In this document: in pieces, positions 38,624 to 46,306 of the stretch
Numbering within the stretch: the stretch's first letter is position 1
How the letters are laid out: the number at the start of each line of letters is the position of its first letter
Assembly: GCF_015624485.1 (NCBI RefSeq)
Contig: NZ_CP061378.1
Span: forward strand, 3,100,001 to 3,164,000
Reading direction: 5' to 3'
DNA: 64,000 nt
Source of the DNA: Bradyrhizobium genosp. L
GTDB lineage: Bacteria > Pseudomonadota > Alphaproteobacteria > Rhizobiales > Xanthobacteraceae
Translations under genes and position numbers: made by a program
The notes under the pieces: model-generated
What the model saw: only the letters and a program-made list of their open reading frames with translations
The model's database searches: none
What the model was told of the DNA's origin: nothing

Positions 38624-39343
38624 GTGACGACTTCAGCTTCCGCCCCGCTGCCTGCATCCGTCCTCGAAGCGTTGGCGCGCTATGACACGCCGACGATCTG
38701 CAATGCGATGGAGGTCGTGGCGCCGGAGCGCCGGCTGATCGGCTACACCGTGAAGCCGCTGGTGTGCCCGTTCCCGACGCTGCCGCCGATCGTCGGCTAT
38801 GCCCGCACGGTCGCGATCCGCTCGGTGCTGAAGTCCGGCCTGTCGGCCGAGGAGCAGTCGAAGCGCCGCATCGAATACTACGAATATGTCGGCACCGGCT
38901 TCGGCCCGCGCATCTCCGTCATCCAGGACATCGACGGCCCCGACGTCGGCTACGGCGCGTTCTGGGGCGAGGTGCAGAGCAACGTGCACAAGGCGCTCGG
39001 CTGCCTCGGCGTCATCACCGACGGCTCGATCCGCGACATCCCGCAATGGGCGCCGGGCTTCCAGGCGCTGGCCGGCTCGATCGGCCCGTCGCACGCCTGG
39101 GTGCATGCCGAAAGCTTCGGCGGCGAAGTCCGCGTCGCCGGCATGACGGTTCGCTCCGACGACCTGATCCATGCCGATAGCCACGGCGCGATCGTGATCC
39201 CTTACGACATCGCGCCCAAGCTTCCTGAAGCGGCCGAGCTCTGCGGCCGTCGCGAGACGCCGATCCTGGAGATCGCGCGCTCGAAGGATTTCTCGCTCGA
39301 GAAGCTGAAGGAGGCGCTGAAGCGCTCGGCGGAGATCCACTGA
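38624..39343 (+). CDS. RraA-like aldolase-family protein
   Basis: A 239-residue protein of the RraA / HMG-CHA aldolase fold. G-V-I-T-D-G-S-I-R-D carries the Arg-Asp pair used for metal and substrate in these lyases. A GTG start at 38624 has GGAGAG upstream. It may be a 4-hydroxy-4-methyl-2-oxoglutarate aldolase-like lyase or a ribonuclease E inhibitor relative; the intact R-D pair favours the lyase side. No operon partner. Confidence 0.85.
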   Translation: MTTSASAPLPASVLEALARYDTPTICNAMEVVAPERRLIGYTVKPLVCPFPTLPPIVGYARTVAIRSVLKSGLSAEEQSKRRIEYYEYVGTGFGPRISVIQDIDGPDVGYGAFWGEVQSNVHKALGCLGVITDGSIRDIPQWAPGFQALAGSIGPSHAWVHAESFGGEVRVAGMTVRSDDLIHADSHGAIVIPYDIAPKLPEAAELCGRRETPILEIARSKDFSLEKLKEALKRSAEIH

Positions 39344-39357
39344 GGCTTGCTCGACAT

Positions 39358-39478
39358 ACCTCTCCCCGTTGGGGAGAGGTCGATTTGCGCAGCAAATCGG
39401 GTGAGGGGCCGCAACTCCACCGGCAGACCGTAATCCCTCACCCGGCGCTACGCGCCGACCTCTCCCAAGGGAGAGGTG
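39358..39478. repeat. Mosaic palindromic repeat
   Basis: CCTCTCCCCGTTGGGGAGAGG, TCGATTTGCGCAGCAAATCG and CTCTCCCAAGGGAGAGG modules. The central block matches the copy at 19621-19797 base for base over about 40 bp, 20 kb away. It lies between the 3' ends of two convergent genes. Confidence 0.8.
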
Positions 39479-39482
39479 AAGA

Positions 39483-40106
39483 TCAACCCGGCGCGACCTT
39501 GGCGATTTCGGCGGCGCCGCGCGCCGTCATGTCGATGGCAACATAGAGGATCACGGCGAGGCCGAGATAGGCGATCCAGCGCTGGGTCTGCAGCAGCCGT
39601 GCGAGGAAGCTGGCGGCTGCGCCCATCATCGCGATCGAGAGCGCGAGCCCGAACACCAGCACGATCGGCTGCTCGCGCGCCGCGCCGGCCACCGCCAGCA
39701 CATTGTCGAGCGACATCGAGACGTCGGCGACGACGATCTGGCTGGTGGCCTGCCACAGCGTCTTGCGCGGCGCCGTCGCGCCATCTGCTGCGCCGGGTTC
39801 GCCCGCCGCCTCACGTGCCGAGGCGCGCAGCTCGCGCCACATCTTCCAGCAGACCCAGAACAGCAGGATGCCACCGGCCAGAAGCAGGCCGACAATCTGC
39901 ATCAACTGTGTCGTGAGAACCGCGAACAGGATACGCAGCAAGGTCGCCGCGCCAATGCCGATCAGGATCGCCTTGCCGCGTTGGTGCTTTGGCAGCCCTG
40001 CGGCGGCAAGGCCGATCACCACGGCGTTGTCGCCAGCCAGCACGAGATCGATGACGACAACCTGCAGCAAAGCGCTGAGAGCGTCGAGCGAGAACAATTC
40101 GGACAC
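39483..40106 (-). CDS. TerC-family integral membrane protein
   Basis: A 207-residue membrane protein with seven hydrophobic segments. The paired acidic signature is present: V-I-D-L-V-L-A-G-D-N-A-V-V-I-G in TM1-2 and V-A-D-V-S-M-S-L-D-N-V-L-A-V-A-G later. Relatives (TerC, Alx, YjbE) export manganese or protect against metal stress. GTG 40106 is preferred: AGGGGAG lies about 8 bp upstream and the protein then begins at TM1; longer forms add a non-family tail. The 279 bp up to 40385 hold no gene. Confidence 0.85.
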   Translation of the reverse strand: MSELFSLDALSALLQVVVIDLVLAGDNAVVIGLAAAGLPKHQRGKAILIGIGAATLLRILFAVLTTQLMQIVGLLLAGGILLFWVCWKMWRELRASAREAAGEPGAADGATAPRKTLWQATSQIVVADVSMSLDNVLAVAGAAREQPIVLVFGLALSIAMMGAAASFLARLLQTQRWIAYLGLAVILYVAIDMTARGAAEIAKVAPG

Positions 40107-40385
40107 GGAAGGCTCCCCTTGCGCTGTGGGGAGTGGGGTCCCGTTCGACGACGCTGGCTGCCGCGGTCTGGCAGAAGCGGTTTCGTCATGGCGCGCACAT
40201 CCGCGCCGCGGGTCGAAGCAGGGCCACTCCAACTTGAGTTCCAGTCCGACATCGCAGCCGCATGGCTGCCAGAGGGGCCCGGCCTGGGGATTTACGTCGT
40301 GCAGGATATCAGACGCCGTCCACGGTGACGCGCGACGCGGCGCCGCGCGACTGCAAGCCGCGCGACGAGGCGCGCACTTGCCGGT

Positions 40386-40580
40386 TCAATCGGCGGCGTC
40401 GCGCAGCCGGTCGATCCGCTGCATCGCCTCGATCGCGAGATAGCCACCGTCGCGGTAGCGATCGCCGATCTGCCGCGCATCGCCGCTGCAATGCGGACAG
40501 ACGGCAGTGCCTTCGAACACATAACGAAGGCACTGGCGGCACAGCACCAGCGGCGGCGCGGCCTTGCTCTTCGCAGTCAC
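40386..40580 (-). CDS. 64-residue zinc-ribbon protein coupled to the radical SAM gene
   Basis: A small protein with C14-x-x-C17...C28-x-x-C31 (C-R-Q-C and C-P-H-C), a zinc-ribbon knuckle, followed by a charged helix. Its GTG start (40578-40580) overlaps the TGA of the radical SAM gene in a 4-bp GTGA, so translation is coupled and the two proteins probably work together. I do not recognise the family. It could be an accessory or carrier protein for the maturase, or a regulator. It is easily missed by gene callers because of the GTG start and size. Confidence 0.7.
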   Translation of the reverse strand: MTAKSKAAPPLVLCRQCLRYVFEGTAVCPHCSGDARQIGDRYRDGGYLAIEAMQRIDRLRDAAD

Positions 40581-41821
40581 GTGCAGCTGTCTCCAGCCGG
40601 GATCGGTTCTTCGATCAGCGCGAAACGCCCCGTGGCGAACGAGGTGGCCGGCGCATCCTCGACCTTGACGATGCGCTCGCGCAGGCCGCGTTCGGCCAGC
40701 GTCAGCACGCGGTGATGGCAATAGGGATTGTTGCCGCGCCGGCCGAGCAGGGAATCCGCCGTCCAGGTGCAGCCGCCGCGGCAGGCTTCGGCGTAATAGC
40801 AGTCGCGGCAGAAACCCCAGAGATCGTCGGTGCCACGGCCGCGGTTGAACTGCAGCGCCGGATGCGTTGCCCACAATTCGGCGATCGAGCTGGTCCTGAT
40901 GTCGCCGGCGCCGTAGCGGTCGGTGGCGAGCGACGGGCATCCCTTCACCGTGCCGTCGGCCTCCAGCCCGATCACGTTCTGCCCGGCGGGGCAGCCGCTG
41001 TAATAGCCACGGTCCGGACCGCGCCACAGCACCTCGTCGGGGCCGAAATAGCCGACATTGTTGCCGGGCAACAGCACCAGATCGCGCTCGCGCCCCCTCC
41101 GATGCAAGTCCGCCAGCAGCGGCATCAGGGTGGCGAGATCATAAGGCTGCAAAAGGATGTCGTCGTGATCGACGGCGTTGCCCATCGCGACCGTGAGCTG
41201 CACCTGCCAGTATTTGGCGCCGGCATCGATGATGACGTCCATCACGTCGGGCAGATCGGGCATCGCGGCCGAGGTGATCTGGGTGTTGACGCTTGCGGTC
41301 AATCCGATGCGGCGGCAATCGTCGAGCACGCGCAGCGCCTCGCGATACGATCCGCGCACGCCGCGCAGCCGGTCGTGCAGCGGCTCGAGCCCGTCGATGG
41401 AGACGCCGAGGCCGAGCAGGCCGGCATCGGCCGCCGCGCTGATCATGTCGTACGAGAATTTATAGCCGCCGCTCTGCATCGTGCAGTCGATGCCGTGGTC
41501 GCGGATCGCGCGGATGATTGTTAGCCAGTCCTTGCGGATAAAAGCCTCGCCGCCGATGATCGAGATCTCGCGGGTGCCGAGCTCGGCGAGCTGGCGGATG
41601 ACGTCGATGCACTCGTCGGTGCTCAATTCACCGGCGCGCTTGTGCCCGGCGCGCGAGCCGCAATGGATGCATTTCAGGTTGCAGGCCAGCGTCAGCTCCC
41701 ACACCACATACACCGGTATGCAGTCGAGCTGGTCGCTGAGCGACAGCCGCCGTCGCGGCCCATCGTCGGAGGTCTGGTCCATGGTTCGCCTGTGCTGCAT
41801 CGCCATCAGCGCCGCGCGCAT
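40577..41821 (-). CDS. Radical SAM/SPASM peptide-maturase-like enzyme
   Basis: A 414-residue radical SAM enzyme. The 4Fe-4S motif for SAM is C47-x-x-x-C51-x-x-C54. The C-terminus has the full seven-Cys SPASM pattern: C277, G290-x4-C295, C338-x2-C341-x5-C347-x3-C351 and C368, matching the canonical arrangement in PqqE, AnSME and other peptide maturases that hold two auxiliary clusters. I-I-G-G-E-A-F is the GGE motif. ATG 41821, 41806 or 41782 are possible starts; none has a strong ribosome site. Upstream on the same strand is a 66-residue DUF1843-like peptide gene, downstream a coupled zinc-ribbon gene. The inferred role is post-translational modification of that or another peptide. Confidence 0.88.
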   Translation of the reverse strand: MRAALMAMQHRRTMDQTSDDGPRRRLSLSDQLDCIPVYVVWELTLACNLKCIHCGSRAGHKRAGELSTDECIDVIRQLAELGTREISIIGGEAFIRKDWLTIIRAIRDHGIDCTMQSGGYKFSYDMISAAADAGLLGLGVSIDGLEPLHDRLRGVRGSYREALRVLDDCRRIGLTASVNTQITSAAMPDLPDVMDVIIDAGAKYWQVQLTVAMGNAVDHDDILLQPYDLATLMPLLADLHRRGRERDLVLLPGNNVGYFGPDEVLWRGPDRGYYSGCPAGQNVIGLEADGTVKGCPSLATDRYGAGDIRTSSIAELWATHPALQFNRGRGTDDLWGFCRDCYYAEACRGGCTWTADSLLGRRGNNPYCHHRVLTLAERGLRERIVKVEDAPATSFATGRFALIEEPIPAGDSCT

Positions 41822-41828
41822 GATGGAG

Positions 41829-41859
41829 CGTCGAGGCGCAACGACGACGCGCCTCGACG
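41829..41859 (-). promoter_or_regulatory. Stem-loop between the small peptide gene and the radical SAM gene
   Basis: Perfect 11-bp inverted repeat CGTCGAGGCGC / GCGCCTCGACG around a 9-nt loop, 33 bp after the peptide stop and just before the enzyme start. No T-run follows, so it looks like a partial terminator or RNA-processing/stability hairpin that would keep peptide mRNA more abundant than enzyme mRNA. Confidence 0.6.
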
Positions 41860-41892
41860 GTTACCTTGGGTCGCCTTGTGAGTGCGATGGCG

Positions 41893-42093
41893 CTAGCCGC
41901 CCTTCGCCGCGATCGCACTGTCGAGCTCCTTCAGCGCGGCCTTGAGATCGTCGGCGTCGGAGCCGTGATGATCCTTCAGCATATCATGGCCCACGGCCTT
42001 GTAGGCCTTCATCAGGTTGACGTCGTGATGCTTGCACTTGTCGCGAATGATGACGCCGTAGAGCGGACGAATTGTGCCGGAAGAGGCTGCCAT
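41893..42093 (-). CDS. DUF1843-like small protein, candidate precursor peptide
   Basis: A 66-residue protein starting M-A-A-S-S-G-T-I-R-P-L-Y-G-V; the G-T-I-R-P-L-Y-G-V-x-I block and the helical remainder resemble DUF1843 proteins (recognised from memory). One Cys (C20 in D-K-C-K-H-H-D), a His-rich middle (H22, H23, H36, H42, H43) and a C-terminal G-G. ATG 42093 has GGAG 8-9 bp upstream. It is the first gene of a unit with a SPASM radical SAM enzyme and a zinc-ribbon protein, with a hairpin after it, the usual order of RiPP precursor loci. Whether it is really modified is unproven. Confidence 0.72.
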   Translation of the reverse strand: MAASSGTIRPLYGVIIRDKCKHHDVNLMKAYKAVGHDMLKDHHGSDADDLKAALKELDSAIAAKGG

Positions 42094-42224
42094 TGCATGT
42101 CTCCAAATCAGTTGGTTTTCAATTGGCGGAGGTGATCGCAAACGGGCGGTCACCGGCTTTGGTTCGTCCCCGTCGGCGATCCTGCGACCGGGTATCTGGG
42201 ATTGCAACTTAAAAGTTAGTGATG

Positions 42225-42249
42225 GAACATTGCAGTCTGTGCGGTCGTC
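42225..42249 (+). promoter_or_regulatory. EcfG-like promoter candidate before the SDR gene
   Basis: GGAAC (42225-42229), 16 bp, CGTC (42246-42249), one base off GGAAC-N16-CGTT, about 80 bp upstream of the SDR start at 42329. Confidence 0.3.
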
Positions 42250-42328
42250 ACGCCGCGGCCGGCCGGTGGCAATCGCTGTGTGACGTATTATGTTTGGCGA
42301 CGGCGCAGCGAGAACGAGGACACTTGCG

Positions 42329-43153
42329 ATGAACATGGCGGGCAAGACGGTGCTGATCACCGGTTCCACCGATGGCGTCGGCCGCTATGTCGCGCTCAAG
42401 CTCGCGTCCGCCGGCGCGCGGGTGCTGATCCACGGCCGCGACACCAAGCGGGCGCAGGCGCTGGCCGACGAGATCAAGCGGACGTCCGGGCGCGAGCCGA
42501 TGTTCTACCAGGCCGATCTCGCCTCGCTTGCCGAGGTACGCGAGTTCGCGCAATTGGTGCTCGACGATCAGGAGCGGCTCGACGTCTTCGTCAGCAACGC
42601 CGGCATCGGCTCGCAGAACGAGGGCCCGGCGCGGCAGGCGAGCCCGGATGGCCATGAGCTGCGCTTTGCGGTGAACTATCTCGCCGGCTTCCTGCTGGCG
42701 CACCTGCTGCTGCCGCGGCTGAAGGCGAGCCGGCCGGCGCGCATCGTCAATGTCGCCTCGATCGGCCAGCATCCGATCGATTTTGACGACGTGATGATCA
42801 CGAAGAACTACAGCGGCGGCCGCGCCTATGGGCAGAGCAAGCTGTCGCAGATCATGTTCACGATCGATCTCGCCGAACAGCTCGCGGGCTCCGGCGTCAC
42901 CGTCAACGCGCTGCACCCGGCGACCTACATGAACACCACGATGGTGCGCGCCAGCGGCGCGACGCCGATGTCGACGGTGGAGCAGGGCGGTGACGCGATC
43001 CTGCGGCTGGTGCAGGGCGACGATGTTGCCGACAGCAGCGGGCGGTTCTTCGACGGCAAGCGCGAAACCCGCGCCCATCCGCAGGCCTACGATGATGGGG
43101 CAAGGAAGAAGCTGCGCGCGTTGAGCATGAAGCTGGCGGGATTGTCGGGTTAG
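42329..43153 (+). CDS. Short-chain dehydrogenase/reductase
   Basis: A 274-residue Rossmann oxidoreductase. The cofactor motif T-G-S-T-D-G-V-G-R, N-A-G, and catalytic Ser region V-N-V-A-S-I-G with Y-G-Q-S-K (Tyr-x-x-x-Lys) are present. The sequence pattern is like the retinol dehydrogenase/protochlorophyllide-type SDRs, probably NADP-dependent. ATG 42329 has GAGGA about 10 bp upstream. It is divergent from the peptide-maturation unit but probably unrelated to it. Confidence 0.9.
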   Translation: MNMAGKTVLITGSTDGVGRYVALKLASAGARVLIHGRDTKRAQALADEIKRTSGREPMFYQADLASLAEVREFAQLVLDDQERLDVFVSNAGIGSQNEGPARQASPDGHELRFAVNYLAGFLLAHLLLPRLKASRPARIVNVASIGQHPIDFDDVMITKNYSGGRAYGQSKLSQIMFTIDLAEQLAGSGVTVNALHPATYMNTTMVRASGATPMSTVEQGGDAILRLVQGDDVADSSGRFFDGKRETRAHPQAYDDGARKKLRALSMKLAGLSG

Positions 43154-43154
43154 A

Positions 43155-43246
43155 TCGTAGGGTGGGCAAAGGAGCGTAGCGACGTGCCCACCATCAAGTG
43201 AGGTGCTTGCGATGGTGGGCACGCTTTCGCTTTGCCCACCCTACGA
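43155..43246. repeat. GTAGGGTGGGC palindromic repeat
   Basis: 17-bp perfect terminal arms (43155-43171 and 43230-43246) with a nested CGTGCCCACCATC/GATGGTGGGCACG stem. It begins 2 bp after the SDR stop and ends 10 bp before the stop of the convergent DUF2889 gene. Confidence 0.85.
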
Positions 43247-43256
43247 AGCTTCGACG

Positions 43257-43847
43257 CTACGTGTCCTGCTTTTCGACCGGCTTCGCGAACTGCGGAAACA
43301 TCTCCGCCACAACCGGCCCATCCAGTCGCCACGAATAGCAGCCGCCGACGAAGAACGGCGGCTCCTTGGCCTCGCGCTGCCGATCCAGCGAGCCGCGGCC
43401 CTGCGGGTCCTTGCCGGACGAGACGGTCTGGAACAGCGTCGTCACCGCCGGGCCGAGCAGCTCGGCGAGATGCGTGCAGGTCTCGAGCTTGCCGATCTTG
43501 CGCCTCACTGTCTCGCGCCAGCCTTTGCCGATGCGCTCACCGACCAGCCGCTGCAAGATGCCTTCGACGTCGAGGCAGGACGGGTAGGGCGTCGACGCCA
43601 TGGTGGTGCCGGTCTCGCGGATCGTAAAGCTGTCGTCGACGGCAAGCCGCAGGCGGATGTCGTGCACGGGATCATCGGGCTGCTGCAGGCCGCGATGGCG
43701 GTCCTGCCGCGCATAGGGTTTGGTGTCGACGAGGCGTGCCTCGACCTCCCAGAGACCGTCGTCACGGAGATAGCCCAGGCATTCGACGGAGCGGCGGTGC
43801 ATCAGGCGGCGCGGTTTGCCATCGGCATTGGTATCGGGTGCGGGCAT
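43257..43847 (-). CDS. DUF2889 family protein
   Basis: A 196-residue soluble protein: R-R-L-M-H-R-R-S-V-E-C-L-G-Y-L-R-D-D-G-L-W-E-V-E near the start, then D-T-K-P-Y and a Cys-containing middle (P-Y-P-S-C-L and C-T-H-L-A-E-L-L-G-P-A-V-T-T). This is the DUF2889 pattern. The function is unknown, but members are often next to acyl-CoA or aromatic catabolism genes, as here. Confidence 0.82.
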   Translation of the reverse strand: MPAPDTNADGKPRRLMHRRSVECLGYLRDDGLWEVEARLVDTKPYARQDRHRGLQQPDDPVHDIRLRLAVDDSFTIRETGTTMASTPYPSCLDVEGILQRLVGERIGKGWRETVRRKIGKLETCTHLAELLGPAVTTLFQTVSSGKDPQGRGSLDRQREAKEPPFFVGGCYSWRLDGPVVAEMFPQFAKPVEKQDT

Positions 43848-43941
43848 CGGGACTCGCTGGATTGGATTTTGAAACGATCCAATCGGCCGCGTGCTTCGAT
43901 GTCAACGCCCGCTGCTGGGATCGCGCCATGCCGTGCACGCC

Positions 43942-45498
43942 TCAGCTCACCCGCCGCTCCCGGTTCTCCCAATACGGCCGGCGCAATTCGCGCTTGAGGA
44001 TCTTGCCGGCGCCGGAGAGCGGCAGCGGCGTGGCCGATATGTCGACGCTGCGCGGGCATTTGTAACCGGCGATCAACGTCCTGCAGTGGTCCATCAGCTC
44101 TTCCGGCGCGGCGCTGGCGCCGCTCTTCATCACCACGACGGCGTGAACCTGCTCGCCCCAGCGATCGCTCGGAATCCCAATCACGGCGCATTGCGCCACC
44201 GCCGGATGCTGCGCCAGCGCGTTCTCGACCTCGGCCGAATAGACGTTCTCGCCACCGGAGATGATCATGTCCTTGACGCGGTCGACGACATAGACGAAGC
44301 CGTCTTCGTCCATGTAGCCGCCGTCACCGGTGTGCATCCAGCCGTCGATCACGGCGCGCGCGGTTTCCTCCGGTCGCTCCCAATAGCCCATCATCACCAT
44401 GTCGCCGCGTACCGCGATCTCGCCGACGGTGCCTGATGGCACCAATTTGTCCTCCGCATCGACGATTTTCACCTCGCTGCCGAGCGCGGCGCGGCCGGCG
44501 CCGCGATGCCGCCCCTTGGCACGGCCGTCGCCGATATGCTCCTTCCAGTGCAGGATCGTCGCGATCGGCGACAGCTCAGTCATGCCGTAAGCTTGGGTGA
44601 ACTCGATGTGCGGCAGTGCCTTCATGCCGCGCGTCAGCACGGCGTCAGAGATGACGGACGCGCCGTAGGTGATCCGCTTCAACGACGACAGGTCGTATTG
44701 GCCGAGCGTCGGATGATCGACGAACATCTGGATCATGGTCGGCACCAGCAGCACGTCGGTGACGCGCTCCTTTTGCATCGCGGCCGCGACGCCATCGGGC
44801 GTGAAGCTCTGGATCACGACGTTGGCGCCGCCCGACAGCAGCACCGAATACATCGCCGCGCCGTTGGCGAGGTGGAACATCGGCGCTGCGTGCAGATAGA
44901 TCGTGCTCGCCGGCCACAGCCCTTCGCCCAGCGCGGTCAGCGCATTGGCCATCAGATTGCCGTGGCTCAGCATCACGCCCTTGGAGCGCCCGGTGGTGCC
45001 GCCGGTATAGAAGATGCCGGCGAGATCGTCGCGGCCACGCATCGCGTCCGCAACCGGCGCGTTGCGTGCGATCAGCGCCTCGTAATTCTCCATCTGCTCC
45101 GGCGTTGCGCCCTCGTCGGCATAGACCAGTTTCAGGTCGGGAATGGCTTTTGCGAGATCGGCGCCAACCGACGCAAACGCCCTGTCGACGAACAGGATGT
45201 TGGCGCGGCAATCGCGCATCGCGTCCTCGTTCTCGATCGGAGACCAGCGGATGTTGAGCGGCACGATCACCGTGCCGGCCCAGCCGACTGCGAGATAGAG
45301 CTCGAGATAGCGGTCGGAGTTCAGTGACAGCACCGCGACGCGGTCACCATCTCCGGCGCCCAGGCCCCGGATTGCGGCGGCGAGGCGAGCGACGCGGTCG
45401 CCGACCTCGCCCCAGTTGCGCCGCCGCTCACCGCAGACGACCGCGAGCCCGTTTGGATTGACCTGCAGCGCGCGCCGCAGTCCGTGCGTGATGTTCAC
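43942..45498 (-). CDS. Acyl-CoA synthetase (AMP-forming)
   Basis: Activates a carboxylic acid to its CoA thioester (518 residues). The P-loop Y-T-G-G-T-T-G-R-S-K-G-V, A-Y-G-M-T-E-L-S, T-G-D-G-G-Y-M-D-E-D-G-F and the catalytic Lys near the C-terminus (S-G-A-G-K-I-L-K) are all present, as in long/medium-chain fatty-acyl-CoA ligases. The start is GTG 45498 with GGGAGG upstream. The first 71 bp overlap the end of the tetR gene, so the two are cotranscribed and probably coupled. It is part of the catabolic locus with the divergent thiolase operon. Confidence 0.92.
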   Translation of the reverse strand: MNITHGLRRALQVNPNGLAVVCGERRRNWGEVGDRVARLAAAIRGLGAGDGDRVAVLSLNSDRYLELYLAVGWAGTVIVPLNIRWSPIENEDAMRDCRANILFVDRAFASVGADLAKAIPDLKLVYADEGATPEQMENYEALIARNAPVADAMRGRDDLAGIFYTGGTTGRSKGVMLSHGNLMANALTALGEGLWPASTIYLHAAPMFHLANGAAMYSVLLSGGANVVIQSFTPDGVAAAMQKERVTDVLLVPTMIQMFVDHPTLGQYDLSSLKRITYGASVISDAVLTRGMKALPHIEFTQAYGMTELSPIATILHWKEHIGDGRAKGRHRGAGRAALGSEVKIVDAEDKLVPSGTVGEIAVRGDMVMMGYWERPEETARAVIDGWMHTGDGGYMDEDGFVYVVDRVKDMIISGGENVYSAEVENALAQHPAVAQCAVIGIPSDRWGEQVHAVVVMKSGASAAPEELMDHCRTLIAGYKCPRSVDISATPLPLSGAGKILKRELRRPYWENRERRVS

Positions 45499-46231
45499 TC
45501 CCGTCCTCCCTTGGTGCGTTTCCCGTGCGAGGCGGTTTGTCCACCTTCTTGCGCGTTGTTGACTTGTCCATCGAAGTCCTGGCGATGCCTTCGGTGAGGC
45601 GGATCGCGAATTCCTCCGCCACGGCCTTGCCGGTCATGGCCCCGCCGGGCTGGAACCAGTGCCCGATCCAGTTCAGCGAGCCCGCGATCGCAAACGCCGA
45701 CAGCTTCGGGTCGCACGGCTTGATTGAACCGTCCGCGATCCCTTGCGCGATATAGTCGCGGAAGGCGCGGTCGATCCGCCGCTTCGCGCTCTGCACGATC
45801 TTGCGGTTGTCGTCGCTGAGATCGCGGAGGTCGAAGCGCACCAGGCTCTTGCCGTAGTCCTCGGTCATCAGCTCGGCATAGCGAATGGTGAGCTTGCGGA
45901 GCTTGTCCAGCCCGGTGCCGCCGCTGCCCGAGGTCTCGGCAATGCATTCGTCGACCAGCTCGTTGCCGATCGCCCAGCATTCGAACAGGATTTCGTCCTT
46001 GCCGCGGAAATAGTTGTAGAGCGCCGGCTTGGTGATGTTCAGCCGTTTTGCCACCTCGTTCAGCGTGGCCCGGTGGTAGCCCTGTTCCAGGAACAACGCG
46101 ACCGCCGTGCGCAGTACCGCCTCGCGCTTCTCGTCGCGGGCGCGGCGCCGGCTTTCGAACGGCAGCCAGGGCGAAAGGCCGGAGGAAGAGGGGATGTGTC
46201 CGTCGTCCATGTCGTGAAGCCGGTGCCGCAT
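45428..46231 (-). CDS. TetR/AcrR-family transcriptional regulator
   Basis: A 267-residue regulator. The N-terminal HTH reads A-V-A-L-F-L-E-Q-G-Y...T-L-N-E-V-A-K-R-L-N-I-T-K-P-A-L-Y-N-Y-F-R-G-K-D-E-I-L, a textbook TetR domain; the ligand domain follows and the last 50 residues are basic and disordered-looking, extending into the ligase gene. Starts at ATG 46231 or 46210. A perfect palindrome at 46255-46270 lies 24 bp upstream, between it and the thiolase gene, the expected operator. The likely ligand is an acyl-CoA. Confidence 0.92.
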   Translation of the reverse strand: MRHRLHDMDDGHIPSSSGLSPWLPFESRRRARDEKREAVLRTAVALFLEQGYHRATLNEVAKRLNITKPALYNYFRGKDEILFECWAIGNELVDECIAETSGSGGTGLDKLRKLTIRYAELMTEDYGKSLVRFDLRDLSDDNRKIVQSAKRRIDRAFRDYIAQGIADGSIKPCDPKLSAFAIAGSLNWIGHWFQPGGAMTGKAVAEEFAIRLTEGIARTSMDKSTTRKKVDKPPRTGNAPREDGSEHHARTAARAAGQSKRARGRLR

Positions 46232-46254
46232 TGACTCAGCGCGAAGGCCCGTAT

Positions 46255-46289
46255 ATTACCCATGGGTAATAAATAGTCCAGTGGGTAAT
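46255..46289. promoter_or_regulatory. TetR operator between the two arms of the acyl-CoA locus
   Basis: ATTACCCATGGGTAAT (46255-46270) is a perfect 16-bp palindrome; a second half-site TGGGTAAT occurs at 46282-46289. Both lie in the 75-bp divergent gap, close enough to control both promoters. The thiolase ribosome site GGGAGGA follows at 46294-46300. Confidence 0.75.
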
Positions 46290-46306
46290 TTTCGGGAGGA
46301 CACGCG

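Noticed and set aside
38624..39343. Demethylmenaquinone methyltransferase
   Set aside because: An old mis-annotation of the RraA family; no SAM-binding motif is present.
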